Shown here: piece after piece, positions 8,253-17,246 of the stretch | Layout: every line of letters begins with the position of its first letter | Numbering within the stretch: the stretch's first letter is position 1 | Source: Shewanella oncorhynchi | Lineage (GTDB): Bacteria; Pseudomonadota; Gammaproteobacteria; Enterobacterales; Shewanellaceae | Direction of reading: 5' to 3' | Assembly: GCF_012584455.1 (NCBI RefSeq) | Contig: NZ_JABAEB010000004.1 | Location: forward strand, 131,906-183,946 | DNA length: 52,041 nucleotides | The notes under the pieces: generated by a model | Seen by the model: only the letters and a program-made list of their open reading frames with translations | Told to the model about the DNA's origin: nothing | The model's database searches: none | Made by a program: the position numbers and the translations under genes

Positions 8253-10297
8253 TGAGCCTACATTTTATTCGTCCCGAATGGCTACTCGCACTAGTACCGC
8301 TAGCCTTAGCCTTGTTGAGTTTATGGCGGCAACACGAGAGCCACAGCGCTTGGAATCGTTATATTGCGCCGCACTTAGCCAAGATATTGGTCACCCAAAG
8401 CAATAAGAAATCCCGCCGTCCGTTGCATTTATTAGCCTTAACTTGGTTGATTGCGACCTTGGCACTCGCCGGACCTGCCGTGAATAAACAATCCTTACCT
8501 GTATTTGCCGCCGAGCAAGGCCGCGTACTGGTGATGGACATGTCCGTATCTATGTTCGCCACCGATCTTGCGCCGAATCGGTTAACCCAAGCCAAATTTA
8601 GGGCAACGGATCTCCTGCGTAATCTTAAAGAAGGTGAAACAGGTTTAGTCGCCTTTGCAGGAGATGCCTTTACTATCAGCCCGTTAACGCGCGATACCGG
8701 CACGCTACTCAATTTACTGCCGACGTTAAGTCCTGAGATCATGCCCGTTCGTGGCTCAAACTTAGCGGCAGGTTTAACCCAAGCTAAAACGCTACTGGCT
8801 CAGGGTGGGCATATTCGCGGTGATATTATCGTGATGACAGATGGCATAACCGCTGCCCAATTTGATGACGCTAACTCGGCATTAAGTGGCACGCAATATC
8901 GTCTTGCCGTCGTCGCTTTTGGTACCAGCCAAGGCGCGCCAATCCGTCTACCCGATGGACAATTGCAGCGCGACAGCAGCAACGAAGTCGTCGTGGCCAG
9001 CACTGATTTCGCTCTGCTGCAAAAACTGGCCGCGAATAACAAAGGTGTGTTGATCCAGAATCGCACCGACGGTAATGATCTCGCCCAATTACAGCAATGG
9101 TTAAGCGATGCTGGCGATGCGAAAGCCACAGATCTTGATGGTGAAACTTGGCAGGATCTCGGTCCTTACCTCGCCTTATCATTACTGCTACCCGCACTTT
9201 TCAGCTTTAGACAAGGAATCGTGGCCAGTGTTGGATTGGCCACTCTCGCGGGCGGCTTACTGCTCGCGGCTGTGCCTCAGCCAGCCCATGCCAGTGTGTG
9301 GGACAATGCCTGGGATAGTATGTGGAAAACCACAGATCAACAAGCGATGCAGGCCTATCAATCCCAAGATTACGCAAACGCCGCTAAGCAGTTTGAGTCG
9401 CCCCAATGGCGTGGCAGCGCCCAATACAAAGCCGGTGATTACCAGCAAGCACTGAAAACCTTCGAGCAAGATAGCTCAGCCCAAGGCCTCTACAATCAAG
9501 GCAATGCGTTGATGCAACTCGGTAAACCCGATAAGGCCAAGGAGCGCTATCAAGCCGCGCTTGAGAAACAAGCTGATTTCCCTACGGCGAAGGCCAATCT
9601 TGAACTGGCTGAAAAGTTATTGCAGGAACAGCAACAACAGCAAGGTAAAAACGAGCAACAGGATAAGAACCAAGATCAACAAGGCGATCAGCATTCCGGT
9701 GATCCCAAATCAGGTGATCAACAGTCTGGCGACCAACAATCCGGTGACCAAAAATCGCAGGATAAACAGCAATCTGACCAAGATAGCGCTCAGAAAGATA
9801 AGCAAGATCAAGCAGGGCAAGAGTCTCAGGATCAACAGGACGATGCCGACGCGGATCAAAGCCCTGAGCAGCAAAAAACGGATGAGCAACAATCTGAGCA
9901 AGATAAGCAAAATGGCAATGCTCAGGATCAGCAGGATGAAGCCAAGCAGCAAAATGGCGAGCAGGATACGCAGGAAAATGAGCCTGCAGACAATGAAGCT
10001 AAGATGCAAGCGCAGGCTAAAGCCGATGCTGAAGAGCAAAAGTCAGCAGAACAGAAAAAGCAAAGTGTTGCCGCCAAAGAAGCTCCTGAGCAAAATGCGC
10101 AAGATAAACAAGAGGCTGCTATGAGTGAATCGGTCGAGGCACCGCCAACCAATAGCGAGTCACTGCCCGCAGAAATGCAGCGAGCACTGAGGGGCGTGAG
10201 TGAAGACCCGCAAGTGTTACTGCGCAACAAGATGCAGTTGGAATATCAAAAACGCCGTCAAAATGGCCAAATATCAAAGGATAACGAACAGTGGTGA
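8252..10297 (+). CDS. BatB/BatC-like vWA and TPR fusion protein
   Basis: 681 residues. The start overlaps the BatA stop by one base (TAATG). The N-terminus has two membrane segments and a vWA domain with DMSVS at 96-100 and VMTDGITAAQ; a third membrane segment lies near 320. The C-terminal half carries TPR-like repeats (about 375-460, e.g. YNQGNALMQLGKPDKAKERY) and then roughly 160 residues that are almost only Gln, Asp, Lys, Glu and Ser. In other genomes vWA (BatB) and TPR (BatC) are separate genes; here they are fused. The Gln/Asp-rich part opens a long frame on the opposite strand that is only a shadow. Confidence 0.9.
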   Translation: MSLHFIRPEWLLALVPLALALLSLWRQHESHSAWNRYIAPHLAKILVTQSNKKSRRPLHLLALTWLIATLALAGPAVNKQSLPVFAAEQGRVLVMDMSVSMFATDLAPNRLTQAKFRATDLLRNLKEGETGLVAFAGDAFTISPLTRDTGTLLNLLPTLSPEIMPVRGSNLAAGLTQAKTLLAQGGHIRGDIIVMTDGITAAQFDDANSALSGTQYRLAVVAFGTSQGAPIRLPDGQLQRDSSNEVVVASTDFALLQKLAANNKGVLIQNRTDGNDLAQLQQWLSDAGDAKATDLDGETWQDLGPYLALSLLLPALFSFRQGIVASVGLATLAGGLLLAAVPQPAHASVWDNAWDSMWKTTDQQAMQAYQSQDYANAAKQFESPQWRGSAQYKAGDYQQALKTFEQDSSAQGLYNQGNALMQLGKPDKAKERYQAALEKQADFPTAKANLELAEKLLQEQQQQQGKNEQQDKNQDQQGDQHSGDPKSGDQQSGDQQSGDQKSQDKQQSDQDSAQKDKQDQAGQESQDQQDDADADQSPEQQKTDEQQSEQDKQNGNAQDQQDEAKQQNGEQDTQENEPADNEAKMQAQAKADAEEQKSAEQKKQSVAAKEAPEQNAQDKQEAAMSESVEAPPTNSESLPAEMQRALRGVSEDPQVLLRNKMQLEYQKRRQNGQISKDNEQW

Positions 10298-12012
10298 CGA
10301 GACAATTTTTTATCCTGCTACTCCTTGCCATCGGAGTGGCTCATCCCGCCTTTGCACTTAGCAAAATTGAGGCCTCGGTCGATCGCAACCCAGTGATGGA
10401 GGGCGAATACTTTGTGCTCAACATCAGTGTCGATGACGAAGTCGATACAGGTAAGCTAGACACATCAGCTCTACTGAAAGATTTTATTGTCGGCCGTACT
10501 AGCGTGAGTCGCAGCACGCAAATCATGAACTTCGATGCGGTCAAAGAAACCCGCTGGCAAGTGCTGCTCGCGCCAAAACAACAAGGCCAGTTAACCATTC
10601 CAGCCTTTAGTATTGACGGCGTCAGCTCATCGCCTATTCCTCTCAAAGTGGTAGAAACCGGTAGCCAGCCCGCGCAAATGAACAATCTGTTCATTGACGC
10701 CAAAGTCTCTACCGACGAAGCCTATGTTGGGCAGCTCATTACCTACAAGGTGAAACTCTATCTGGCGGTAGAATTACAAAGGGGCGTATTGAGTGCACCT
10801 GTGATCGAAGGCGCACAGATCAAACAAATCGGAGAAGATAGGGATGGTTCAGAGATAGTCGATGGCCGACGTTACCGCGTGATTGAACGCACCTATGGCA
10901 TCATTCCCGATTTGCCCGGCCAAGTGAATATCAAAGGTGCAACCTTTGCTGGCGATGTGCTGGTAGAATCCCAACGCCGCGGCGGCATGTTTGGCTTTAA
11001 TGAAAGCCGCCCAATGCAAGCAGGCGCGCCCTCACTGACAGTTCAAGTGAATCCCGCACCAACAAGTTTCCAAGGCCAATGGCTAGTTGCCGATTTAGTG
11101 GCGCTAAAAGAAAACTTCCCTGAAGATATTAAAAAGTTTACCGTCGGTAGCCCTATCACCCGCACTATTACGCTGTTGGCTTCCAATGCTGATGAAAATA
11201 GTCTGCCTGATATACTGCAAACTCTGCCCGATGAACTCAAGTCATACCCAGAAAAACCCCAGCGGCAGACCTTTGTGCGCGATGCACAAATTGTTTCGCA
11301 GTACAGTATTACTTCGGCAATCGTTCCCAGCAAAGCGGGCACCTTTACCTTGCCCGAAATCAAAGTGCCTTGGTGGAATCCGCGCCTTAAACGTCAAGAA
11401 ACTGCAACGCTGCCCGCACGTACCATAATCGTTGAAGGTGGTGCTGTCAGTGATACGCCAGCTCAACCAACATGGGAAACCAACTCCGCGGCCGATAAGG
11501 GCTGGTCTTGGCTGACCACGGTTTTTGCTGCGCTATGGCTGGTGACTCTAGTCGCTTGGATTATCACCTTAGTCGCTTGGCGCCGCGCCTTAAAAAATCA
11601 AACGGCCGCCCCAATTTCAGTAAACTCTTCAATCAGTTCAGCACAATCAGTCACTGCCTCCGGCTTTAAAGGATTAGAGCAAGCCTGCGCCAGTGGCGAT
11701 GTGAGCCGGATTATGTTGCAATTGCAGCGATATTTCAGTGAGTTACAGCAAACGCCTATGACATTAGATAAGATTGCTGAGCAGTCACCACAACTAGCAG
11801 CAGCGATACAGCAACTGCAAATCAAAGCCTACAGTGCGAAGGCCGATAAGAGCCACCATACTGAGAGTGCTAATACGAGCAGTGCGAATTCTAACAATAC
11901 AAATAGCCACTTAAGCGCCGAATGTACCGCCTTACTTAACGCGGTTAAGGCTTGTGAGCATAAACATTCCGCACCTAAATCAGCGCCATTAAGCCCACTG
12001 AATCCTAAGTAA
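10291..12012 (+). CDS. BatD-like membrane protein (oxygen tolerance family)
   Basis: 573 residues starting with GTG at 10291, overlapping the previous gene by seven bases. Cleavable signal peptide (FFILLLLAIGVAHPAFA, end near residue 22), then a large periplasmic region with Ig-like strands typical of BatD (SRSTQIMNFDAVKETRW), one membrane helix near 410-430 (LTTVFAALWLVTLVAWIITL) and a cytoplasmic tail. The tail contains a Ser/Asn-rich linker. Last gene of the MoxR-Bat operon; the ECF sigma gene follows after 72 bases in the same direction. Confidence 0.88.
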   Translation: MVTRQFFILLLLAIGVAHPAFALSKIEASVDRNPVMEGEYFVLNISVDDEVDTGKLDTSALLKDFIVGRTSVSRSTQIMNFDAVKETRWQVLLAPKQQGQLTIPAFSIDGVSSSPIPLKVVETGSQPAQMNNLFIDAKVSTDEAYVGQLITYKVKLYLAVELQRGVLSAPVIEGAQIKQIGEDRDGSEIVDGRRYRVIERTYGIIPDLPGQVNIKGATFAGDVLVESQRRGGMFGFNESRPMQAGAPSLTVQVNPAPTSFQGQWLVADLVALKENFPEDIKKFTVGSPITRTITLLASNADENSLPDILQTLPDELKSYPEKPQRQTFVRDAQIVSQYSITSAIVPSKAGTFTLPEIKVPWWNPRLKRQETATLPARTIIVEGGAVSDTPAQPTWETNSAADKGWSWLTTVFAALWLVTLVAWIITLVAWRRALKNQTAAPISVNSSISSAQSVTASGFKGLEQACASGDVSRIMLQLQRYFSELQQTPMTLDKIAEQSPQLAAAIQQLQIKAYSAKADKSHHTESANTSSANSNNTNSHLSAECTALLNAVKACEHKHSAPKSAPLSPLNPK

Positions 12013-12084
12013 ATTAAGGATTTAATGAGAGAGAAGCGAGCTCAACTATGCTAAACATTCAGCCAACAAGCCGAAAAAATAAAA

Positions 12085-12648
12085 ATGTTTGCTAACTGGC
12101 GTAAGAAATCCGTCGAGCCCGCGGTCTCTTCTGACATGCTAAGTAAACAACGACGATACAACAGCCTAGTCAAGGCGCTACATGCAGACATCTTCCGCTA
12201 CGCCTACTGGTTATCCGGCGATAAACACGTGGCTGAAGACATTACCCAAGAAACCTTCTTGCGGGCGTGGCGCTCTTTGGATTCCCTCAAGGATGATAAA
12301 GCGGCGAAAGCTTGGCTGATCACGATTCTTAGGCGTGAAAATGCGCGGCGTTTCGAGCGTAAACAGTTCGATTATTCCGACGTTGAGCAAGATACATTGG
12401 AAGACAATATCTCCAATAGCAGTGAAGAGCAGACCGAGCAATATCTGATCCGTCGACAAATTGGCAAGCTAGATATCGAATACCGCGAACCACTCTTACT
12501 CCAGCTCATTGGTGGCTTTAGCGGCGATGAAATCGCCGAGCTGATGGAGCTCAATCGCAACACCGTAATGACGCGTTTATTTCGGGCGAGGAGCCAATTG
12601 AAAGAATTACTTGAGAAGAATGATGTTAGAGGTCAATCCAATGGATGA
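12085..12648 (+). CDS. ECF-type RNA polymerase sigma factor
   Basis: 187 residues. Region 2 is seen as FRYAYWLSGDKHVAEDITQE with TFLRAWRSL. Region 4 is IEYREPLLLQLIGGFSGDEI with a helix-turn-helix ending NTVMTRLFRARSQLKELL. The next gene overlaps its stop by eight bases and encodes a membrane-anchored DUF3379 protein, the usual arrangement for a sigma/anti-sigma pair. The regulon is unknown; the adjacent Bat operon is a candidate target by position only. An alternative start at residue 19 cannot be excluded because no clear ribosome site precedes 12085. Confidence 0.9.
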   Translation: MFANWRKKSVEPAVSSDMLSKQRRYNSLVKALHADIFRYAYWLSGDKHVAEDITQETFLRAWRSLDSLKDDKAAKAWLITILRRENARRFERKQFDYSDVEQDTLEDNISNSSEEQTEQYLIRRQIGKLDIEYREPLLLQLIGGFSGDEIAELMELNRNTVMTRLFRARSQLKELLEKNDVRGQSNG

Positions 12649-13345
12649 GCTTAAATTTAGACGTCAAGCTTATGAAGATCCTCATAATCAGGATGTTGAC
12701 TTTCTGGCGCAGATCAATGCCAAGCCAGAAAACCAAGCCCTAATCAATGAGCTTAAAAACCTTGATGCCAAACTGAGCAATGCATTGAAAGTAGATGTGG
12801 CTGAGGATCTCGCCGACAAACTCATTTTGCGGCAGCAGTTACAACAGCACCATAAACAGCGCCGGCAAACGTTTTTTTTAGTGGCCATGGCAGCCTCGGT
12901 CGCGTTTGTGGTAGGGATCAGCTTCAGCCTATTACGCTTAGGGCCTATTGATTTGGCTGAACATGCACTGGCCCATGTCTACCATGAAGATATTGCCTTG
13001 CATGTCGATCAAAATGTCAATTTTAGTCAAGTCAATGCCCAGCTTGCGTCGATAAAAGACTTTGGCAATGCCAAATTTACCCAACAACCGGGCAAAGTGT
13101 ATTACACCTCTTATTGCGATTTTCAAGGGGTAAAAAGCCTGCACTTAGTACTTCAGGGCGAACAAAGTAAGGTGACGCTTTTTATCGTGCCACTCGAGAA
13201 ACGTATGGTGTTGGATAAAACCTTCGCCGACGGTAAATATCAAGGGATGGGCTTTGAAACGCCCGATGCATTTATTTTGCTCATAGGTGAGGATCAAGCT
13301 GACCTTAGCTATATAAAAGACGAAATCAAGAATATATTTATTTAA
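12641..13345 (+). CDS. DUF3379 protein, putative anti-sigma factor
   Basis: 234 residues from ATG 12641 (MDELKFRRQAYEDPHNQD), preceded by GAGG and overlapping the sigma factor stop. An N-terminal cytoplasmic helical part of about 80 residues is followed by one membrane helix (FFLVAMAASVAFVVGISFSL) and a periplasmic domain of about 130 residues. This topology fits an anti-sigma factor that holds the ECF factor at the inner membrane. The family assignment comes from the characteristic N-terminus and context; the anti-sigma function is inferred. Confidence 0.82.
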   Translation: MDELKFRRQAYEDPHNQDVDFLAQINAKPENQALINELKNLDAKLSNALKVDVAEDLADKLILRQQLQQHHKQRRQTFFLVAMAASVAFVVGISFSLLRLGPIDLAEHALAHVYHEDIALHVDQNVNFSQVNAQLASIKDFGNAKFTQQPGKVYYTSYCDFQGVKSLHLVLQGEQSKVTLFIVPLEKRMVLDKTFADGKYQGMGFETPDAFILLIGEDQADLSYIKDEIKNIFI

Positions 13346-13373
13346 GACATTGTTATAAATGATATTTAAAAAT

Positions 13374-13405
13374 CAACCTCCGATATTTTCATGTTATCGG
13401 AGGTT
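13374..13405 (+). terminator. Hairpin terminator after the sigma operon
   Basis: Perfect 11-base stem (AACCTCCGATA / TATCGGAGGTT) with a 10-base loop, 28 bases after the DUF3379 stop. Only a weak T run follows. Confidence 0.6.
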
Positions 13406-13502
13406 AGATTTCAATCACACTTACATCTGCTAATGGGCGCACGTTCAAACATCTGGTAGCATGCTTGCCACTTTTAATAATAAAAAGATGGGAAAAGGCA
13501 AG

Positions 13503-14954
13503 ATGACGATTGAAACCCCGATTTTAATCACATTTGTTGGTTACTTAGTATTGATGATGGGCATAGGTTTTTGGGCTTACCGTGCTACCGATACTGTTGA
13601 TGATTATATTTTAGGTGGCCGCAAAATGGGCCCCGCAGTGACCGCACTCAGCGTGGGTGCATCTGACATGTCAGGTTGGCTGTTACTGGGATTACCCGGC
13701 GCAGTTTACTTAAGCGGCTTAGGTGCAGCCTGGATTGGCGTAGGATTAATTATTGGTGCTTGGCTAAACTGGTTATTTGTTGCCAAACGACTGCGCATTT
13801 ATACCCAACTCGCCGATAACGCCCTCACTTTACCGGATTTTTTCGAGAAACGTTTCCACGATACCCAAGGCTATCTCAAGCTCGTTTCCGCAATCACTAT
13901 TCTGGTGTTTTTTACTTTCTATGCCTCCTCAGGCATGGTCGGTGGCGCGATTTTGTTTGAGAAAGTCTTTGGGCTTGATTACACTGCAGCCCTCGTGATT
14001 GGCTCGGCCATCATAGTCGGTTACACCTTTATTGGCGGTTTCTTTGCCGTGTGTTGGACTGACTTTTTCCAAGGCAGTTTAATGCTCATCGCCCTATTGA
14101 TTGTCCCTTTTGCCGTTTTCGCTCACCCCGAAAGCCATGCAGGTATTGAAACGATTGATCCCGCTATGTTGGCATTGGTCAATGACAAAACCACTGCCAT
14201 CGGCATGTTATCTTTGCTCGCATGGGGCCTAGGTTATTTTGGTCAGCCACATATTTTGTCGCGTTTTATGGCGATAGGCAGTGCCGATGCCCTGCCCTTG
14301 TCACGCCGTATAGCCATGAGCTGGATGGTGTTATCTCTCATTGGCGCGTTAGCCACAGGTATCGCAGGATCGCTCTATTTCGCCAAAGAGCCATTAGCCA
14401 ATTCTGAAACGGTATTTATCCATTTAGCTCAAGCAGCGTTTAACCCATGGATTGGTGGGCTATTAATCGCCGCTATTTTATCGGCAATCATGAGTACTAT
14501 CGACTCACAACTCTTAGTCTGCTCAAGTGTCATCACCGAAGATTTCTACCGTAAATGGTTGCGCCCAAAGGCCGATGATCGCGAGCTAATGATGGTAGGT
14601 CGTTTAGGCGTACTCGCTATCGCTGTGATTGCAGGTGTGATAGCACTCAATCCTGAAAGTAGCGTGCTCAGTTTAGTGAGTTATGCTTGGGCAGGCTTTG
14701 GTGCGGCCTTTGGTCCCGTAGTCTTGTTATCCTTGTTTTGGAAGCAATACAGCCGTAATGGCGCTATCGCCACTATTATTGTCGGTGCATTAACCGTGGT
14801 GATTTGGAAGCAACTCACTGGTGGCATTTTTGAAGTATACGAAATCCTTCCTGGGTTTATATTCGCGACTATTGCGGGTATTTTAGTCAGTAAATTCTCT
14901 GCTCCAAGTGAAAAAGTAACGACAGAGTTCGAACAATTTAAGTCTGCACTCTAA
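13503..14954 (+). CDS. putP: Sodium/proline symporter PutP
   Basis: 483 residues from ATG 13503 (MTIETPILITFVGY), chosen because AAGG lies just upstream and the N-terminus then aligns with known PutP proteins; the upstream in-frame ATG codons add a non-homologous stretch. Multiple membrane segments of the SSS family. Diagnostic stretches: DDYILGGRKMGP, SVGASDMSGWLLLGLPGA, WGLGYFGQPHILSRFMA and AIMSTIDSQLLVCSS. It imports proline with Na+ across the inner membrane. Monocistronic: terminators on both sides. No proline catabolic gene is adjacent. Confidence 0.93.
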   Translation: MTIETPILITFVGYLVLMMGIGFWAYRATDTVDDYILGGRKMGPAVTALSVGASDMSGWLLLGLPGAVYLSGLGAAWIGVGLIIGAWLNWLFVAKRLRIYTQLADNALTLPDFFEKRFHDTQGYLKLVSAITILVFFTFYASSGMVGGAILFEKVFGLDYTAALVIGSAIIVGYTFIGGFFAVCWTDFFQGSLMLIALLIVPFAVFAHPESHAGIETIDPAMLALVNDKTTAIGMLSLLAWGLGYFGQPHILSRFMAIGSADALPLSRRIAMSWMVLSLIGALATGIAGSLYFAKEPLANSETVFIHLAQAAFNPWIGGLLIAAILSAIMSTIDSQLLVCSSVITEDFYRKWLRPKADDRELMMVGRLGVLAIAVIAGVIALNPESSVLSLVSYAWAGFGAAFGPVVLLSLFWKQYSRNGAIATIIVGALTVVIWKQLTGGIFEVYEILPGFIFATIAGILVSKFSAPSEKVTTEFEQFKSAL

Positions 14955-14977
14955 TCTAGATATGCTTCCATATGTTT

Positions 14978-15004
14978 AAAAGCGCACAAGTGTGCGCTTT
15001 TTAC
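14978..15004 (+). terminator. Terminator of putP
   Basis: AAAAGCGCACA / TGTGCGCTTTTT hairpin, 24 bases after the putP stop, with a T run. Confidence 0.85.
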
Positions 15005-15178
15005 ATTTTGTATCCTTTTAAATACCCTACACACTATTACAAACCTTTAACTTCAATTAAAACCCATAGCGGCACCCAAAGCCCTTCATATCAAGCATCT
15101 GGCCAGACCATTCAAGCATACTAAAGTATCACTCTTGTTTTAAAGACTTTTAATTAACTGAAAATTAACATATTTCAC

Positions 15179-15195
15179 CTCTGGTCGGACTTGTT
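15179..15195 (+). promoter_or_regulatory. Putative FadR operator upstream of fadL
   Basis: CTCTGGTCGGACTTGTT matches the FadR consensus AnCTGGTCnGACnTGTT at every specified base except the first. It lies 112 bases upstream of the fadL start. The rest of the 350-base gap (14955-15307) holds the putP terminator and AT-rich promoter-like DNA. Confidence 0.75.
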
Positions 15196-15307
15196 GAGGG
15201 TACATTGAATCCATAAGATGCCGGAGACTAATAAATGGATTTAAATACTTTCGGCGGACTAGGACCGAATAAAAATCCAATACTTATAAAAAATAGAGAG
15301 AATAATA

Positions 15308-16612
15308 ATGAAAACATTCAACAAGACACTCATTGCCGTTTCTGTCGCATTAGCAAGCACACAAACCTTAGCCGCAGGCTTCCAATTGAACAGCCAATCT
15401 GCAACAGGTATTGGCCGTGCATTCTCAGGTGATGCTGTTATCGCCGATAATGCCTCTGTTTTATCTCGTAACCCAGCAGCTATGGCTTTATTTGATGAGA
15501 AAGCCCTCTCATTCGGCGTAACCTATGCCGATATCAGCGTTACTGTTAAAGACGTTGAAAAAGCTGGCACGCCAATTAGCTTTGGTAGCGAACACGATGC
15601 TGCCGACAGTAAAGTGATCCCAAACTTTTACTACATTCAACCGCTAAACGATCAATGGGCTTTTGGTCTAGCCGCATTCAGTAACTTTGGTACAGGCACA
15701 GATACCACCGCATTAGCAAATAATGCCGTCACAATCCCAGGCATGGGTACAGTACCTGCGCCAGTGGATTTACTCGGTAATACCGAAGTCGTCACCATGA
15801 ACTTCAATGCGAGCTTATCCTATCGTTTCAACGATCAATTTAGCGTCGGTGCAGGTCTCGATTTAATCTATGGTCAAGGTAAACTGAGCCGAGAAGGTAA
15901 CTTACCTATCGGTCCTAACAGCGCTATGGTTAATGCTAATCTAGTCGATGTTGATGCTGATGGTTTTGCCGTAGGCGGAATTATTGGTGCTGTGTATGAG
16001 TTCAATAAAGACAACCGCATTGGTGCCAGCTACCGCCTGAGCCCAGATTTCAAAGCGACTGGAGATATCAACACTCTGAATACTCAATTAGGTAAAGTGG
16101 TTTCCTTTGATGAAATCAATATCCCATTACCAGATATTTTCCAAGTTGCGGGTTTCCATCAGTTAACAGAGAAGTTTGCTATTCACTACACTGCCCAGTT
16201 ATCAACTTGGGGTGACTTTGATCAGATCACATTGACTGATGGCACTGTAGGTGGCACACCAGTCGTTAGCAGCGCGCCATTAAAACAATACGTATGGGAT
16301 GACTCTTGGTTATTCAGCGTAGGTGGTACTTATACGATTAATGATAAGTGGACTGCCCGTGCAGGTTACATGCATGACCAAGGAGTTGTGAATGATATCA
16401 GCTCAATTTCAATCCCTGATTCGAACCGTAATTGGTTTACTGCAGGTTTAAGCTATAACCTGAGCACTCATTCAACTGTGGATATGGGTCTTGCCTTCGT
16501 TCGCGGTGAAGATACTGAAGTATTAGAACACAGCGCAATCATTGGCGACGTGATTGCCCATACTCGCTCTGATGCTGTGTACTACTCAGTTCAATACAGC
16601 TACCAGTTCTAA
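15308..16612 (+). CDS. fadL: Long-chain fatty acid outer membrane transporter FadL
   Basis: 434 residues. Signal peptide cleaved after TQTLA (residue 22); the mature protein starts AGFQLNSQSATGIGRAFSG, the typical FadL/OmpP1 hatch start, followed by NASVLSRNPAAMALF. Alternating beta strands continue to a C-terminal SVQYSYQF, a normal outer membrane barrel end with terminal Phe. It brings long-chain fatty acids through the outer membrane, upstream of the fadIJ pathway 11 kb away. The FadR-like site at 15179-15195 suggests acyl-CoA-responsive control. Confidence 0.93.
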   Translation: MKTFNKTLIAVSVALASTQTLAAGFQLNSQSATGIGRAFSGDAVIADNASVLSRNPAAMALFDEKALSFGVTYADISVTVKDVEKAGTPISFGSEHDAADSKVIPNFYYIQPLNDQWAFGLAAFSNFGTGTDTTALANNAVTIPGMGTVPAPVDLLGNTEVVTMNFNASLSYRFNDQFSVGAGLDLIYGQGKLSREGNLPIGPNSAMVNANLVDVDADGFAVGGIIGAVYEFNKDNRIGASYRLSPDFKATGDINTLNTQLGKVVSFDEINIPLPDIFQVAGFHQLTEKFAIHYTAQLSTWGDFDQITLTDGTVGGTPVVSSAPLKQYVWDDSWLFSVGGTYTINDKWTARAGYMHDQGVVNDISSISIPDSNRNWFTAGLSYNLSTHSTVDMGLAFVRGEDTEVLEHSAIIGDVIAHTRSDAVYYSVQYSYQF

Positions 16613-16628
16613 GCTAAACGCTTAACCC

Positions 16629-16657
16629 CAAAAGCCGCATTTTTTGCGGCTTTTTTG
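16629..16657 (+). terminator. Terminator of fadL
   Basis: CCAAAAGCCGCA, loop, TGCGGCTTTTTT hairpin with a T run, 16 bases after the stop. Confidence 0.85.
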
Positions 16658-16715
16658 TATCTTAAGCATTTATTGCCTAAAGTTAATTCATACTCCTGTA
16701 AACGCAGCTACGGCT

Positions 16716-17102
16716 ATGGCTAAAGTCATTGGACTCGGTGGAATTTTCTTTAAAAGTGTCGATCCCGTTGCCTTGGCAACTTGGTACAAAACCCATCTTC
16801 AAGTCCCCATTGAAAACTGGGGAGGCGCCGCGTTTTATCACACAGATAAATCAACTCTTGGCTACCATGTTTGGACCCCTTTCGCCCATAGCACGGACTA
16901 TTTCGCCCCCTCAAATAAAGGGTTTATGTTCAACTTTGTCGTTGACGATCTAGAGCAAGCCCTAGTACAAGTAGAGCAAGGTGGCGGTCAACCGATTGGT
17001 GGTATTGAAGATTCAGAATTTGGCCGCTTTGGCTGGTTTATTGACCCTGACGGCAATAAAGTCGAATTATGGCAGCCAAGCGCCATCCCTCCTGAAAAAT
17101 AG
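16716..17102 (+). CDS. VOC family (glyoxalase/dioxygenase fold) protein
   Basis: 128 residues from ATG 16716 (MAKVIGLGGIFFKSVDP). A longer frame begins inside the fadL terminator and is rejected. Two beta-alpha-beta-beta-beta modules of the VOC fold are visible: LGGIFFKSVDPVALATWYKT, then FNFVVDDLEQALVQVEQGGG and FGWFIDPDGNKVELWQ. The last stretch contains the usual metal-ligand Glu. The substrate cannot be predicted; such proteins include glyoxalase I-like and antibiotic-binding enzymes. It stands alone between two hairpins. The ribosome site is weak. Confidence 0.8.
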   Translation: MAKVIGLGGIFFKSVDPVALATWYKTHLQVPIENWGGAAFYHTDKSTLGYHVWTPFAHSTDYFAPSNKGFMFNFVVDDLEQALVQVEQGGGQPIGGIEDSEFGRFGWFIDPDGNKVELWQPSAIPPEK

Positions 17103-17171
17103 AATGCTTTAAACAGATATTTCAAAACTCATATCTCAACATAATCTCCTCTGCCTTAAGCGGCATCTATT

Positions 17172-17209
17172 CCGAATAAACCCAGTGCATGACTGAGGTT
17201 TATTCGGTA
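17172..17209. repeat. Long inverted repeat (hairpin) between VOC and SIMPL genes
   Basis: CCGAATAAACC at 17172-17182 pairs perfectly with GGTTTATTCGG at about 17198-17208. The interior CAGT...ACTG pairs as well, giving 15 pairs with one bulged A. There is no T run, so it is either a weak terminator or an operator for the following gene, whose start is about 40 bases downstream. Confidence 0.7.
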
Positions 17210-17246
17210 TCGTAGACTGAGTTCATCTAATCAAGAGATTCTTTTT

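Noticed and set aside
9561..10230. Long open frames in other phases and on the opposite strand over the Gln/Asp-rich tail of the BatB/C gene
   Set aside because: They follow from the repetitive CAA/GAT/AAA composition. The products are low-complexity (Arg/Asn/Ser- or Leu/Ile-rich) and have no ribosome sites.
16644..16715. Longer start for the VOC protein
   Set aside because: The codon is a TTG inside the fadL terminator stem, and the added residues look like random hydrophobic sequence.
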